From NCBI GenBank assembly GCA_934590165.1, contig CAKTOO010000017.1, positions 1-60,888 of the forward strand: DNA of 60,888 nt. Reading direction: 5' to 3'. The notes beneath the pieces were generated by a model. The model saw nothing but the letters and a program-made list of their open reading frames with translations. It made no database searches and was not told the origin of the DNA. Position 1 is the stretch's first letter, and every line of letters begins with the position of its first letter. This document shows positions 36,725 to 45,081 of the stretch, piece after piece. The position numbers were made by a program, and so were the translations under genes. The DNA comes from an uncultured Dysosmobacter sp. (lineage in GTDB: Bacteria > Bacillota > Clostridia > Oscillospirales > Oscillospiraceae).

Positions 36725-37888
36725 CTAGGCGTAGGAAATGGTCTGGCTGGCCAGGTTGGTGAGATAGGTGTCGTAGTCGGTACCGGCGTAACCGATGGTC
36801 AGGCCGCCGGTCTCATGGTCGCCGGTCACCAGGATCAGGGTGTCCTTGGGATGCTGCTTGGCAAAGTCCACGGCCACCTGGACGGCGTCGGCCAGGGCCA
36901 GGGTATCACTGACGGTGGAACCGGCGTCATTGGCGTGGCAGGCCCAGTCGATTTTGCCGCCCTCGCACATCATGAAGAAGCCTTTGTTATTGTTCAGGAC
37001 CTCGATGCCCTTCTTCACATAGTCGGCCAGGGCCCACTCGCCCTGCTGGCGGTCCAGCTCGTAACCCATGGCGTCGGAGTCCGCCAGGTGCTCGTCGATG
37101 AAAATGACCTTTCCGTCCTTGGCCGTGACCTTGGCGGCGTCAGCCTGAGTGGTGGTCACTTTATAGCCAGCCTCCTTCGCCAGGTCGTAGAGGCTCGTCT
37201 GGTCCTTGTTATTGCCAGCGGGCTTCTTCAGGGCGCCGCCGGCGAAATACCCAAAGCCGGAGTTCACCATTTCCACGCCGATCTCATAGTAGTTGTTGCG
37301 GCTGGCCTGGTGGGCGTAGAACGCGGCGGGAGTGGCGTGGTTCAGGTTGACGGAGGAGATAACGCCCACCTTCCAGCCTTTCTGGGCGTGGAGCTTCTCG
37401 GCGATGGTCTCATAGGTCACGGTGCCGGTCTCGTCGGTGTTGATCATGCCGGAATAGGTCTTGTAGCCGGTGGCGATGAAGGTGGCGGCGGAGGCGGAGT
37501 CGGGGGCAAAGCTGCAGGAATCGTAGGTGACAGCGGAGCCGGCCACGTCGAAATTCATGAAGTTCAGGGCCTCGGGGCCGTCCAGCTTGGCGCCCTGGCG
37601 GTCCTTGACGCTGGGCTCGGCCTGCATGTAATCCTCGTCCGCCATAGCGCCCAGATAGTCGGAGGCGGCCTGGAACTGGGGATAGCTCATACCGTCACCG
37701 ATGAACAGGAACACATACTTGGGAGACTTGGCGGCGCCGTACACGGCGGTATCCGTCAATTCTCCGCTGACAACAGCGGATATTTTTTCCGTCTGAACAG
37801 CGGCCTCCCGGGAAGCTGAGGCACCGCAGGCGGTCAGGCCCAGCGCGGTGGCACCGGCCAGCAAGCCTGCAAGGAGTCGTTTCATCAT
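36725..37888 (-). CDS. alkaline phosphatase lipoprotein, N-terminal piece ending at an amber codon
   Basis: 387 aa. A lipoprotein signal (MMKRLLAGLLAGATALGLTAC, lipobox LTAC) is followed by the alkaline phosphatase core: FLFIGDGMSYPQ (metal Asp), DSASAATFIATGYKT (phosphorylated Ser) and VTGDHETGGLTIGY (metal His). It stops at TAG 36725-36727 in frame with the remaining domain. The secreted enzyme would scavenge phosphate. As it stands it lacks the last metal-site segment and is probably inactive unless the TAG is read through. GAGAGGAAA precedes the start. Confidence 0.8.
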   Translation of the reverse strand: MMKRLLAGLLAGATALGLTACGASASREAAVQTEKISAVVSGELTDTAVYGAAKSPKYVFLFIGDGMSYPQFQAASDYLGAMADEDYMQAEPSVKDRQGAKLDGPEALNFMNFDVAGSAVTYDSCSFAPDSASAATFIATGYKTYSGMINTDETGTVTYETIAEKLHAQKGWKVGVISSVNLNHATPAAFYAHQASRNNYYEIGVEMVNSGFGYFAGGALKKPAGNNKDQTSLYDLAKEAGYKVTTTQADAAKVTAKDGKVIFIDEHLADSDAMGYELDRQQGEWALADYVKKGIEVLNNNKGFFMMCEGGKIDWACHANDAGSTVSDTLALADAVQVAVDFAKQHPKDTLILVTGDHETGGLTIGYAGTDYDTYLTNLASQTISYA

Positions 37889-38006
37889 GTTGATTTCCTC
37901 TCTTTTCTGAATATGGATTTCCCTTTGGGGCACGCCCAGCATAAGGCAGCCGTGTTTAATTTCTCCACCGGGTTTCTGAAAAGGTTCCGTAAAATATCAA
38001 GAAGCA

Positions 38007-38048
38007 GAAGAACGCCGTCCGGTATAACCGGACGGCGTTCTTCCTTTT
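38007..38048. terminator. 17-bp inverted repeat with flanking T-run
   Basis: GAAGAACGCCGTCCGGT/ACCGGACGGCGTTCTTC with an ATA loop, followed on the plus strand by CCTTTTTA. It is a typical terminator, but no plus-strand gene feeds it now. It may have served a lost gene or may stop minus-strand transcription from the mobile region. Confidence 0.6.
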
Positions 38049-38207
38049 TAAAAAGAGGATAGAATGAAAAGAATTTCTTGCAGTGATTAAAATACCAGAG
38101 CGCAGGACTGTGTTCCACCGCGATTCTGTCAAACCTTTGTTAAATCCAGGCGAAAATGGAATTTTTCAGAAGATCCCAGGAGGCCGGATTATCCCCGTCC
38201 TTCCCGG

Positions 38208-38285
38208 TCACGCAAACAGTTTCCATACATTGTTGTAAAACACATCCTCCATAAGTATTTCCGCTGTTTCGCTTAGAATAAACAT
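38208..38285 (-). CDS. possible 25-aa peptide
   Basis: ATG at 38285 with AAAGGAG 5 bases upstream encodes MFILSETAEILMEDVFYNNV and five more residues. A perfect 18-bp inverted repeat lies just upstream. It could be a leader or small peptide, or chance. No homolog recognised. Confidence 0.3.
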   Translation of the reverse strand: MFILSETAEILMEDVFYNNVWKLFA

Positions 38286-38310
38286 AACTTCTCCTTTACA
38301 TACCATCCGG

Positions 38311-38359
38311 CGCAAAACGACTCCAGGCTGTTTTCGACAACCTGGAGTCGTTTTGCGCA
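38311..38359. repeat. perfect 18-bp inverted repeat
   Basis: GCGCAAAACGACTCCAGG (38311-38328) and its exact complement (38342-38359) around a 13-base spacer. There is no U-tract on either side. It may be a small mobile-element end or a transcribed hairpin. Confidence 0.6.
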
Positions 38360-38517
38360 TCACATACTGACCATGGAGGCCCTCGCTCCTGATTCTTCCA
38401 AAGGGCATCTCCTTATTTTTCGTCTAAGGATGCCGCCAACTTTAGAAACGGTTCCCGGTGTCCGCCACGCTTCATTTCTCTCTTCCGTGGTTCCGGCATA
38501 TATTCCAGTCACCCGTA

Positions 38518-38958
38518 TCAGCAACGTTTTGAGGTTGCCTTCCAAATTTTCAATTTTTCAGCTTCCTTTATAAGAGCCTCGCGAAAGTCCGGATGAGCGA
38601 TCGATATGATCTTCTCCGCCCGTTCCCAAGTGGAGGCACCTTTGAGATTTACAATGCCGTACTCTGTCACAAGATACTGCACATTGCAGCGGGTATCTGT
38701 GACGATGGAGCCTTCCCGCAGTGTGGGACGAATGCGGCTTTGCAGGTTGCCGGACTTGTCTGTCATTGTGGAAGAACAGCAAATAATGTCTCCCATCTGC
38801 TCCATGCGGGGGAAACGGATCTTTGATACCAGTATGGGGAACGGCTCGATCTCGCTGGCCCAGATCGGCTCGATGCCGCATCGTACCGAAGCCAGAGGAA
38901 AACCGGAGATGCCATCGAACAGGCTCCCCATCGTAAGTTTTCTTGTTGACTGTGTCAT
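38518..38958 (-). pseudogene. chimeric frame: 5' end of a C5 DNA methyltransferase fused to the 3' end of a Cat1/AbfT-type CoA-transferase
   Basis: 146 codons in one frame. Residues 1 to about 58 (LTMGSLFDGISGFPLASVRCGIEPIWASEIEPFPI, then RFPRMEQMGDI) are the SAM-binding start of a 5-cytosine DNA methyltransferase common in ICEs. From about 59 on (CCSSTMTDKSG, RIRPTLREGSIVTDTRCNVQYLVTEYGIVNLKG, IAHPDFREALIKEA) it is the C-terminal part of a 4-hydroxybutyrate/acetyl-CoA-hydrolase-type CoA-transferase. Neither part is functional. The join near 38785 marks a deletion fusing ICE DNA to chromosomal DNA. Confidence 0.8.
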
Positions 38959-38972
38959 ATCATCACCCTTTT

Positions 38973-39824
38973 TCATTTGATTGCCGCGGCGATGGTTCTC
39001 GTCACATTCACCGCGGACTGTGCCGTATAAACGGCACTCGTAATATTGGCCTTTGTTGTGGTGTCCAGACCGAAGCTGCCGGCAATGCGGGGCACTTCGC
39101 CGGCAGAGAGCATGAGCCCCACGCCCATGAGCGCGTGGTCCTTGAACACCATGAGTCCTGCAATCAAGATGGTGGACTGGAGGAAGGCGGTCAGGCACAA
39201 GCCGATGCCCTGCCGCGTCCAGCCCATAAAGCCGTCCAAATAGCCACGCGGGATACTGAACATATAAAGGCTGCCCACGGCAATTTGAATCAGCAAAATG
39301 CCTCCGCGTTTGAGGTTGGCAAAAAACACCTTCAGCACCGCGTAGCCCATGAGGACCACGCAAAAGAGGAGCATGATGGGGCTGGTGATGATGCCAAGGC
39401 CGAAGTGGGAGCTGTTCACCACATCTGCAAGTGTCTGGATCTCGCTGAGCTCCGTGATGATGTCCTGTCCCACCTCACCGATGCTCCGACCGTAGCCGGT
39501 AAGCCCTGCGGAAAAGGTTCCCTGCAGCGACACCGACAAAGCATAGAGCCGGACAGGGACAACGGTGAAGAGACTTACCGCCAGAAAGCCCTTGATGATA
39601 TTCATCCCGCACTGCTGGAGATTGCCTCTGCTGGTGGAGTATTCAATGCCGCACTCAAAGGCGCAGACTACCACACTGACGGCAAACAGTGCCCACGCAA
39701 GGCGTGAGAAAAAGAGAATGATGGCGCTGACCCATTCCAGTTCGAATAGTTCCACGCCCATATTGCCCATGAGGGCAAAGAAGTTGCCGAGAAAGCCTAT
39801 GGCCTGCCCATAGACCCAGTCCAT
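38973..39824 (-). CDS. VirB6/TrbL-like conjugation membrane protein
   Basis: 283 aa, with seven or so membrane segments, and a central AVLKVFFANLKRGGILLIQIAVGSLYMFSIPRGYLDGF motif typical of the inner-membrane channel protein of Gram-positive type IV secretion in ICEs. Good coding continues upstream of the ATG (IFIWDFVAATVLNQL) to an ATA at about 39869 that sits about 10 bases from GGAGG. The original start may have been ATG mutated to ATA, leaving 39824 as the first standard start. Confidence 0.78.
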   Translation of the reverse strand: MDWVYGQAIGFLGNFFALMGNMGVELFELEWVSAIILFFSRLAWALFAVSVVVCAFECGIEYSTSRGNLQQCGMNIIKGFLAVSLFTVVPVRLYALSVSLQGTFSAGLTGYGRSIGEVGQDIITELSEIQTLADVVNSSHFGLGIITSPIMLLFCVVLMGYAVLKVFFANLKRGGILLIQIAVGSLYMFSIPRGYLDGFMGWTRQGIGLCLTAFLQSTILIAGLMVFKDHALMGVGLMLSAGEVPRIAGSFGLDTTTKANITSAVYTAQSAVNVTRTIAAAIK

Positions 39825-39890
39825 GAGCTGATTCAGGACTGTCGCGGCGACAAAATCCCAAATAAATATTGTTCATTCACCTCCGGAGAC

Positions 39891-39930
39891 GCGACAAGGC
39901 CGCCGCCCTTTCGGGCGACGGCCTTGTCGC
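39891..39930. terminator. 18-bp inverted repeat after the toxin gene
   Basis: GCGACAAGGCCGCCGCCC and GGGCGACGGCCTTGTCGC (one mismatch) around TTTC. It lies between the toxin gene and the VirB6-like gene, both on the minus strand. No U-tract follows, so termination is uncertain. Confidence 0.45.
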
Positions 39931-39989
39931 AATAATTGGTATTATGATTTGTGGGAGAAGTTTTCGTATAGGGGGATGCCGTCCCGCAA

Positions 39990-40304
39990 TTACTTCAAAA
40001 GGCGGGGATAGTCTGTCGCGCCATTGACGATCGCATAAATGTAAACGGTGTCCCCAATCAATTTATAGATGGCAACATAAGTCTTCGTCAGCACAAGTTT
40101 ACGGTAACCGCTTGCCGCAAGGATCGGGTCCGGATGCGTTTGCCCCATCAGTGGGAAATCCCGCAGACGGTTTATGGTCGTTTTCATTGTACTGTAGATT
40201 TTCCGCGCGTAGGGAGTTCCTGCCTCCGTAATGTGATACTTTACGATCTCCTCGAAGTCGTGTTGAGCAGGAGGAAGATAGACCAGTTTACTTTTCGTAG
40301 GCAC
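39990..40304 (-). CDS. RelE/ParE-superfamily toxin
   Basis: 104 aa from a GTG at 40304 with GGAGGAG 6 bases upstream. The pattern is typical of the fold: LVYLPPAQHDFEEIVKYH at the N-terminus, INRLRDFPLMGQTHP, GYRKLVLTKTYVAIYKLIGDTVYIYAIVNGATDYPRLL at the C-terminus. Members cleave ribosome-bound mRNA or poison gyrase; which applies cannot be read here. It overlaps the antitoxin gene by 17 bases, the usual antitoxin-first order, and would stabilise the mobile element. Confidence 0.88.
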   Translation of the reverse strand: MPTKSKLVYLPPAQHDFEEIVKYHITEAGTPYARKIYSTMKTTINRLRDFPLMGQTHPDPILAASGYRKLVLTKTYVAIYKLIGDTVYIYAIVNGATDYPRLLK

Positions 40305-40560
40305 GGAACAGCTCCTCCATTCTTTCGTCAAGCTCATCCGGCGTGCAGACAGGCTCTCCGCTCAGTCTGCTGAGTTCCGCAGCATAAATTTTGTCGCGAT
40401 GTCGGAACATTTTTTCCCGCTCCTCGTATGCTGCCATGCTCATATAAACACCGTCATCTTCACCCTTATTCGTAATGAAGATCGGTTCACCGGATGCCTT
40501 TGCCAGCTCAGAGATCTGCGTGTACTCATTCCGCAGAGCAGAGGATGGTCTGATTTGCAT
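40288..40560 (-). CDS. Phd/YefM-family antitoxin
   Basis: 90 aa. The N-terminal dimer and DNA-binding domain (MQIRPSSALRNEYTQISELAKASGEPIFITNKGEDDGVYMSMAAYEE) is typical of Phd/YefM, and the C-terminal tail is the likely toxin-binding part. It should neutralise the toxin encoded next and repress the pair from the operator over the -10 box. GGAGGG precedes the start. Confidence 0.88.
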   Translation of the reverse strand: MQIRPSSALRNEYTQISELAKASGEPIFITNKGEDDGVYMSMAAYEEREKMFRHRDKIYAAELSRLSGEPVCTPDELDERMEELFRAYEK

Positions 40561-40582
40561 AGAAAGCCCTCCTTATCAATTT

Positions 40583-40620
40583 CTTGATAGTATTATATCA
40601 AGATAATGCTTTTTATGCAA
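40583..40620 (-). promoter_or_regulatory. toxin-antitoxin promoter and operator
   Basis: Minus-strand TTGCAT (40615-40620), 17-base spacer, TATAAT (40592-40597). A perfect inverted repeat CTTGATA-N6-TATCAAG (40583-40602) covers the -10 box, as expected for autorepression by the antitoxin. Confidence 0.7.
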
Positions 40621-40751
40621 GCCTATCTTTGTGAGGTGTGTGAGGTGACTTTATAGGCCTACACCATTCGTCGGCAAAGCAACCATTGTGTCTTATTCGT
40701 TGTCTCTGGCAGGAGAGTCCGGATTCGATTTTTAAATTCTTCCTACACGTA

Positions 40752-41084
40752 TTAGATCCCGATGATGTTCCAGATGTATTTCGGCGCGACCAAGCTGAAA
40801 ATCAGGCAGGCAAAGAGGATGGTGGGTCCAGTCCATTCAAACTGGCCTCGCTGTCGGTAGTCAAAGTACGCTCCGCCAAGTTTCACGAAGAATGCGATGG
40901 CGAGAATCATATCCAATGCGGGGAACACCACCTTCTCCACCACGCTCTTGATCTGCTTGGCCGCCTCCGTCCATGTCTGTTCCACCGCTCCTGCGACATC
41001 CCCGCCCGCAGCGAGCGCCGAGGTACAGCAGAGCGTGGTCAGGAGCATGAGCGTCAGCATCAAAGTAATCGTTTTTCTTTTCAA
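40752..41084 (-). CDS. small conjugation protein (Maff2/VirB2-like)
   Basis: 110 aa from a TTG at 41084 with AGGAGG about 10 bases upstream. A Sec signal peptide (LMLLTTLCCTSALA) is followed by a short exported part and two membrane helices (VFPALDMILAIAFFVKL and ILFACLIFSLVAPKYIWNIIG). Size and layout fit the pilin-like subunit found beside the VirB6-like protein in Clostridia ICEs. The toxin-antitoxin pair is inserted between the two. Confidence 0.7.
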   Translation of the reverse strand: MKRKTITLMLTLMLLTTLCCTSALAAGGDVAGAVEQTWTEAAKQIKSVVEKVVFPALDMILAIAFFVKLGGAYFDYRQRGQFEWTGPTILFACLIFSLVAPKYIWNIIGI

Positions 41085-41147
41085 GAAATCTCAACCTCCT
41101 CAAAAGTGTGGGGGCTGTCTCCGTATGAGGCAGCCCCCTGTATTGAT

Positions 41148-44100
41148 TTAATAACCGGTGCGAGGCAGGGGCTTGCTACGGGCGTAGACGCGGGTGACCC
41201 AACGGGAGGTGGCCATGATCCACTGCCCGTTGTACACGCCGCCCGCGTCAGCCTGATTAGCGAACTGCGCACCGCCGGTGAGCTTGGCAAGGGCCTTGCA
41301 GTCCACGCGGGGCGGTTCCACCTGCCGGAAGTTGGCGGGAACAATGCCAAACGATGCCATGAACTCCGTCACATACTCGTTGGCGGCAAGCCCCAGCGCC
41401 GCGGGAGAGGCGTCCAGCACATAGTTTTTGGATGTGTTCAGATTATCCGCCAGTGTGCGCCAGGTATCCCCGCTGAGATTCGTGCGGTAGACGATCTTAT
41501 AGTTGCCGGGAGTATTCCAAGTGCCGGTGTAAATCTTTTCAAGGCGCACCGCCTTGACGGGCAGGGTATCGCGCCAGTAGAAGGATTCCAGCGCTGTGGT
41601 GGAGTTGTTGGCGATGCCGGTGAAGTTGTAGCGGACAAGCTGCCCCGGCATGACGTCCACATAGCCGGTTTTCTTGATCGACACATTCGTGTACAGGCTC
41701 TTATTGGTCATGGCTGCCTTGACGATCTGACCGGCGTGCTCGATCTCCACCTCAATGGGCGTCTTATCCAGCCCATAAAACTCCGCCGCCTTGGATTCCA
41801 CGATTTTATATCGCGCCAAAGGCAAGGGCTTGCTGACCGCCAAGCCGTTTTTATCCGTCTTAATGGTATCCGCCAGACGGTTGGTGCGGGCGTTGTAAAC
41901 CTCAAAGACGGTGTTGGGGATCGGCGTTCCGGCGGGCCAGCCGTTCATGGAATTATAGTCCGCCGATGTCTTAACGATCTGGACCTGACCGGTGATGGGC
42001 GTATTCTTCCATTCGATTTCCGTGGTTTCGCCGGACTTTACATACACGGTCTTTTTCTGCGTGTCGGGAATATACCCCTCATTTTCCAATTCACGCAGAT
42101 AAAAACGTCCAGTGGTCAGGTTTTCAAAACGGACATAACCGCGGTCATCGCTTGTTTCCTGCGCAATGGGATTATTTCCGCTGTCGTAGAGAATGAAGGA
42201 TACACCGTAGATGCCCTCGCCGGTGGTCGAATCGACCTTGTGGATCAGGATGCCGGAGATGGCTTTGTTGGTCACCGTTTTGGTCGTGGTTTTACCATCC
42301 TCCACGGTGAAATAGATGGGGGTATTATCAAGCTGGAAACCCTTGCCCGCCTCAGTTTCCACGGTGTAGTAGCTGCCGCTTTCCAGCGACACATACACGC
42401 GGCCGTCCGTTCCGGTGGTGACGGTATCCACCAGACCGCCATCGCTGACACGGCGGATCTCGAAGGTGGTGTTGGGGATGCGCTGGGTCTTGTCCGCCGC
42501 ATTCACTTTCACCAGCTCCAGCCCACCGATGGGAGCATTATAAAAATAGAGGGACTGCGTGTCGTTGGGGTTGACCACCACGGTCTGCGTGCGGGTATTC
42601 TCGTCGATGGTGTAACCGGGGACAGATTTTTCCTCTGTCACCACCAGTGTACCGGTGACGCCCTTGAGAATGATCTGCCCGTTTTCATCGGTATAGTACA
42701 GACCGTTGGAGCTGATTTTTCCGTTTTCGTCGGGGACAAACTCGCCGGTAGACGTAGTGATTTTGAAGGTAACTCCCTCCAGCGGCATCTTGCGATCCAG
42801 AGAGGACAGTTTGTTGATGCCGAGCGCGCCCTGACGTTCATTCCAGAAGGTCAGGCGCTGGGGAGACTGGCTCTGGTCGATCTTAATGCTCTGCGGTGTC
42901 CCGTCCAACACGAATCCATCCACAGATTTGACCTCTTTTGCGGTAACAGTCATGCCGTCGGTCAGACCCTCAATGACGATCTGGCCTGCGGAGTCAGTGG
43001 TATAGTATCCGTTGTTGGGACCAACCACCGCGCCGGAGGAGTCTGTCACGAGGAACTGCGCCCCGGCAAGCGGTTCATTTTTCGTGCCGGAAATGTATTT
43101 CTGGAGAATCAATGTTGTGGTGGGCTTGTTGTAAAAGGTCAGCGTCTGGGTGTCATTGGGATTGACTACCACCGTCTGTGTGCGGCTGGCTTCGTCGATG
43201 GTGTAGCCGGGAATCGTCTTGGTTTCCGTCGCTACCACGGTGCCAACGATACCGGAAATTCTGATCTCACCGGATTTGTTGGTGTAATAAATGCCGTTGC
43301 TGGACAGCTCGCTGTTGGCGTCGGGAACGAAGCTGCCATCCGCGTAGGTGATCTTAAACTCGGCACCCTCCAGAGGCTCCTTGTTGGGACCGGTGCTGAC
43401 CTTGCGGATGATGAGATTTCCGGCAGGCTGGTTCAGAAACTGCAGATGCGCCGTTTCGCCGCTCTTGATGAGTGCGTGCTGAGGGCTGTCACCCAACAGG
43501 TAGCCCGTTTTTGCCCTGACTTCACGGGTAATGACCGTCATGCCGGGTTCCAGACTATCCACCAGAATTTCGCCTGCGGCATTGGTGGTAAAGCGGCCGT
43601 TGTCGTTGCCGAGATAATGGCCGCTGCTGTCGGTCAGCAGGAACTCTACGCCGGAGAGCGGTTCGTGCTTGCTGTCATTGCTCAGCTTTGTAATGAGCAG
43701 GCTGCCGAGCGGCGCATTGCCAAAGCGGAGCGTCACCACGTCCTGATCCTCGCCGGAGATCCACACCGTCTGGGGTTCACGGTCGATGATGTGATTTCCG
43801 TCGCTCTCAATCTCCTGGCAGATATAAGTACCTTTTTTGAGCCCCGTCACGGTGAACGCTCCGTTGGGTCCGGTCACATAAGTCCCGGTGACTGTACCGC
43901 CAGTACCGGAAGTGCCGCCGCCTAAATATCTCAGTTCAAATTGGCAGCCCTCCAGTCCTTTTCCGGTTTTGGCATCATATTTGTACACAACGAGGGCGCT
44001 GTGAGGAACATTGTCCACGGTCACGGTCTTAGAGGTATTGGCTTCCAGATAGAACTCGGTGACCCCGCTGCCCTGAATGCCAAAGCCCTTGGGAGCGGAC

Positions 44101-44543
44101 TCCTCCACCAGCTTGTACCAGCCACGGTTTACATCGGTGAGTGTGATTTTACCATCGGAGGCCGTTGTGAATACACCGAGGTCGTTGATCTCGCCGGTGG
44201 TGGTATTGTCCGAGCCGTAATAGATATGAAATTTGGCATTAGAAAGAGGATCACCGGTGATGCTGTTGCGCTTCAGGATCGTCAGAGAGGGTTTGGCCGC
44301 GTTGAAGAAGGTCACCGTTCTGGTGCAGCCCGCTTCCAGATGGATCTCCTGGGGGATCTCAGAGAGAATGACATTGGCAGGTACATTCTTCTCCGTGATG
44401 CGATAGCTGCCCACGGGGATGTTCTCTAAAAAGATACGCCCCGCGCCGTCTGTGGTGGCGCTGGTGGAAAAGCTGCCGTCGATCTGTTCAATGAGATAAG
44501 TGACGCCTTCGATAGGCTCCCCGTTGGCAATGTTTTTCTTCAA
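41148..44543 (-). CDS. CnaB/SpaA-repeat surface adhesin, N-terminus missing
   Basis: 1131 aa from TTG 44543. About ten tandem CnaB-type repeats of roughly 90 residues (each like LTILKRNSITGDPLSNAKF ... YRITEKNVPANV) are followed by a 200-residue non-repeat tail, ending in LPRTGY and stop. The frame is open 11 codons further up (from KSFYQKPGLEI) to a stop, and no site precedes any start, so the signal peptide and head are lost. LPRTG is a sortase-type motif but the usual hydrophobic anchor and basic tail are absent. A repeat adhesin is typical ICE cargo; this copy is probably not exported. Confidence 0.8.
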   Translation of the reverse strand: MKKNIANGEPIEGVTYLIEQIDGSFSTSATTDGAGRIFLENIPVGSYRITEKNVPANVILSEIPQEIHLEAGCTRTVTFFNAAKPSLTILKRNSITGDPLSNAKFHIYYGSDNTTTGEINDLGVFTTASDGKITLTDVNRGWYKLVEESAPKGFGIQGSGVTEFYLEANTSKTVTVDNVPHSALVVYKYDAKTGKGLEGCQFELRYLGGGTSGTGGTVTGTYVTGPNGAFTVTGLKKGTYICQEIESDGNHIIDREPQTVWISGEDQDVVTLRFGNAPLGSLLITKLSNDSKHEPLSGVEFLLTDSSGHYLGNDNGRFTTNAAGEILVDSLEPGMTVITREVRAKTGYLLGDSPQHALIKSGETAHLQFLNQPAGNLIIRKVSTGPNKEPLEGAEFKITYADGSFVPDANSELSSNGIYYTNKSGEIRISGIVGTVVATETKTIPGYTIDEASRTQTVVVNPNDTQTLTFYNKPTTTLILQKYISGTKNEPLAGAQFLVTDSSGAVVGPNNGYYTTDSAGQIVIEGLTDGMTVTAKEVKSVDGFVLDGTPQSIKIDQSQSPQRLTFWNERQGALGINKLSSLDRKMPLEGVTFKITTSTGEFVPDENGKISSNGLYYTDENGQIILKGVTGTLVVTEEKSVPGYTIDENTRTQTVVVNPNDTQSLYFYNAPIGGLELVKVNAADKTQRIPNTTFEIRRVSDGGLVDTVTTGTDGRVYVSLESGSYYTVETEAGKGFQLDNTPIYFTVEDGKTTTKTVTNKAISGILIHKVDSTTGEGIYGVSFILYDSGNNPIAQETSDDRGYVRFENLTTGRFYLRELENEGYIPDTQKKTVYVKSGETTEIEWKNTPITGQVQIVKTSADYNSMNGWPAGTPIPNTVFEVYNARTNRLADTIKTDKNGLAVSKPLPLARYKIVESKAAEFYGLDKTPIEVEIEHAGQIVKAAMTNKSLYTNVSIKKTGYVDVMPGQLVRYNFTGIANNSTTALESFYWRDTLPVKAVRLEKIYTGTWNTPGNYKIVYRTNLSGDTWRTLADNLNTSKNYVLDASPAALGLAANEYVTEFMASFGIVPANFRQVEPPRVDCKALAKLTGGAQFANQADAGGVYNGQWIMATSRWVTRVYARSKPLPRTGY

Positions 44544-44604
44544 AATTTCCAGACCGGGCTTCTGGTAAAATGATTTTTAATGGCTTCTGCGTGTCAAGAT
44601 GGTA

Positions 44605-45081
44605 TTACTTCATTTTCATCTCCATTTCCTGGGATTGTTGGACAGGTGACAGCATGGGCTGATAGTCCGCGCGATGCAGCAGGCCGTAGGGTGAAAGCAC
44701 TGCATTGTCCTCCTTGATGATGTCGCAGCCGTAGGCGTAGAGGTTGACGTGGGAGATCAGCAGCTCCGTCGAGTGGTCGTCCGTCATGAAGTGAAGCTGG
44801 TCAATAGCCGTTTCCTGCGGTGAGCTGATCTCCGGCGTGAGGACGTAGTCATCCAGACGCTCTGTCAGGCTTATGGCGGTTCCGATGTCCCGTACCTCAA
44901 ACTGCTCCAGCAGCGCTTTCAGCTTTGGGAGCTGCACCTGTCGGGCAGGGATGTCCTTCACCGCTTTGGTAAATTCGTTGAAGGCTTCCATCTCCACGGG
45001 CAGGTCGGCAAATGTTGCCGCATTGGGGATGATGCCATCACAGTCGAGCACAACGGTATTTTTCCATTGCAGCGTCCCCAA
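44605..45081 (-). pseudogene. antirestriction-like protein, C-terminal piece after an in-frame amber codon
   Basis: 158 codons (LQWKNTVVLDCDG, FNEFTKAVKDIPARQVQLPKLKALLEQFEVRDI) in the same frame as the gene at 45082-45531, separated only by TAG at 45082. The TTG that could restart it is just 3 bases from an AGGAG, too close. It resembles the 49168-50352 protein (ISLTERLDDYVL ... GLLHRADYQP versus INLTFCCQQATVI ... GVVYDNGMKLEPVYQG), an ArdA-like antirestriction module of ICEs. Confidence 0.6.

Larger units (their letters stand above)
37889..38517. other. 629-bp region without a supported protein gene
   Basis: Contains two strong inverted repeats (38007-38043 and 38311-38359) and one tiny open frame (38208-38285). 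The chromosomal part of the window ends here; mobile DNA begins a few hundred bases on. Nothing else is recognisable. Confidence 0.5.

Noticed and set aside
40686..43925. A 1079-codon open frame on the plus strand
   Set aside because: It is antisense to the CnaB adhesin. Its repeats mirror the CnaB repeats and it shows no domain of its own; codon use is that of a shadow frame.
41148..44543. Repetitive DNA as a CRISPR array or satellite
   Set aside because: The repeats are about 270-280 bp, diverged, and in frame with CnaB domains; there are no short identical repeats with unique spacers anywhere in the window.
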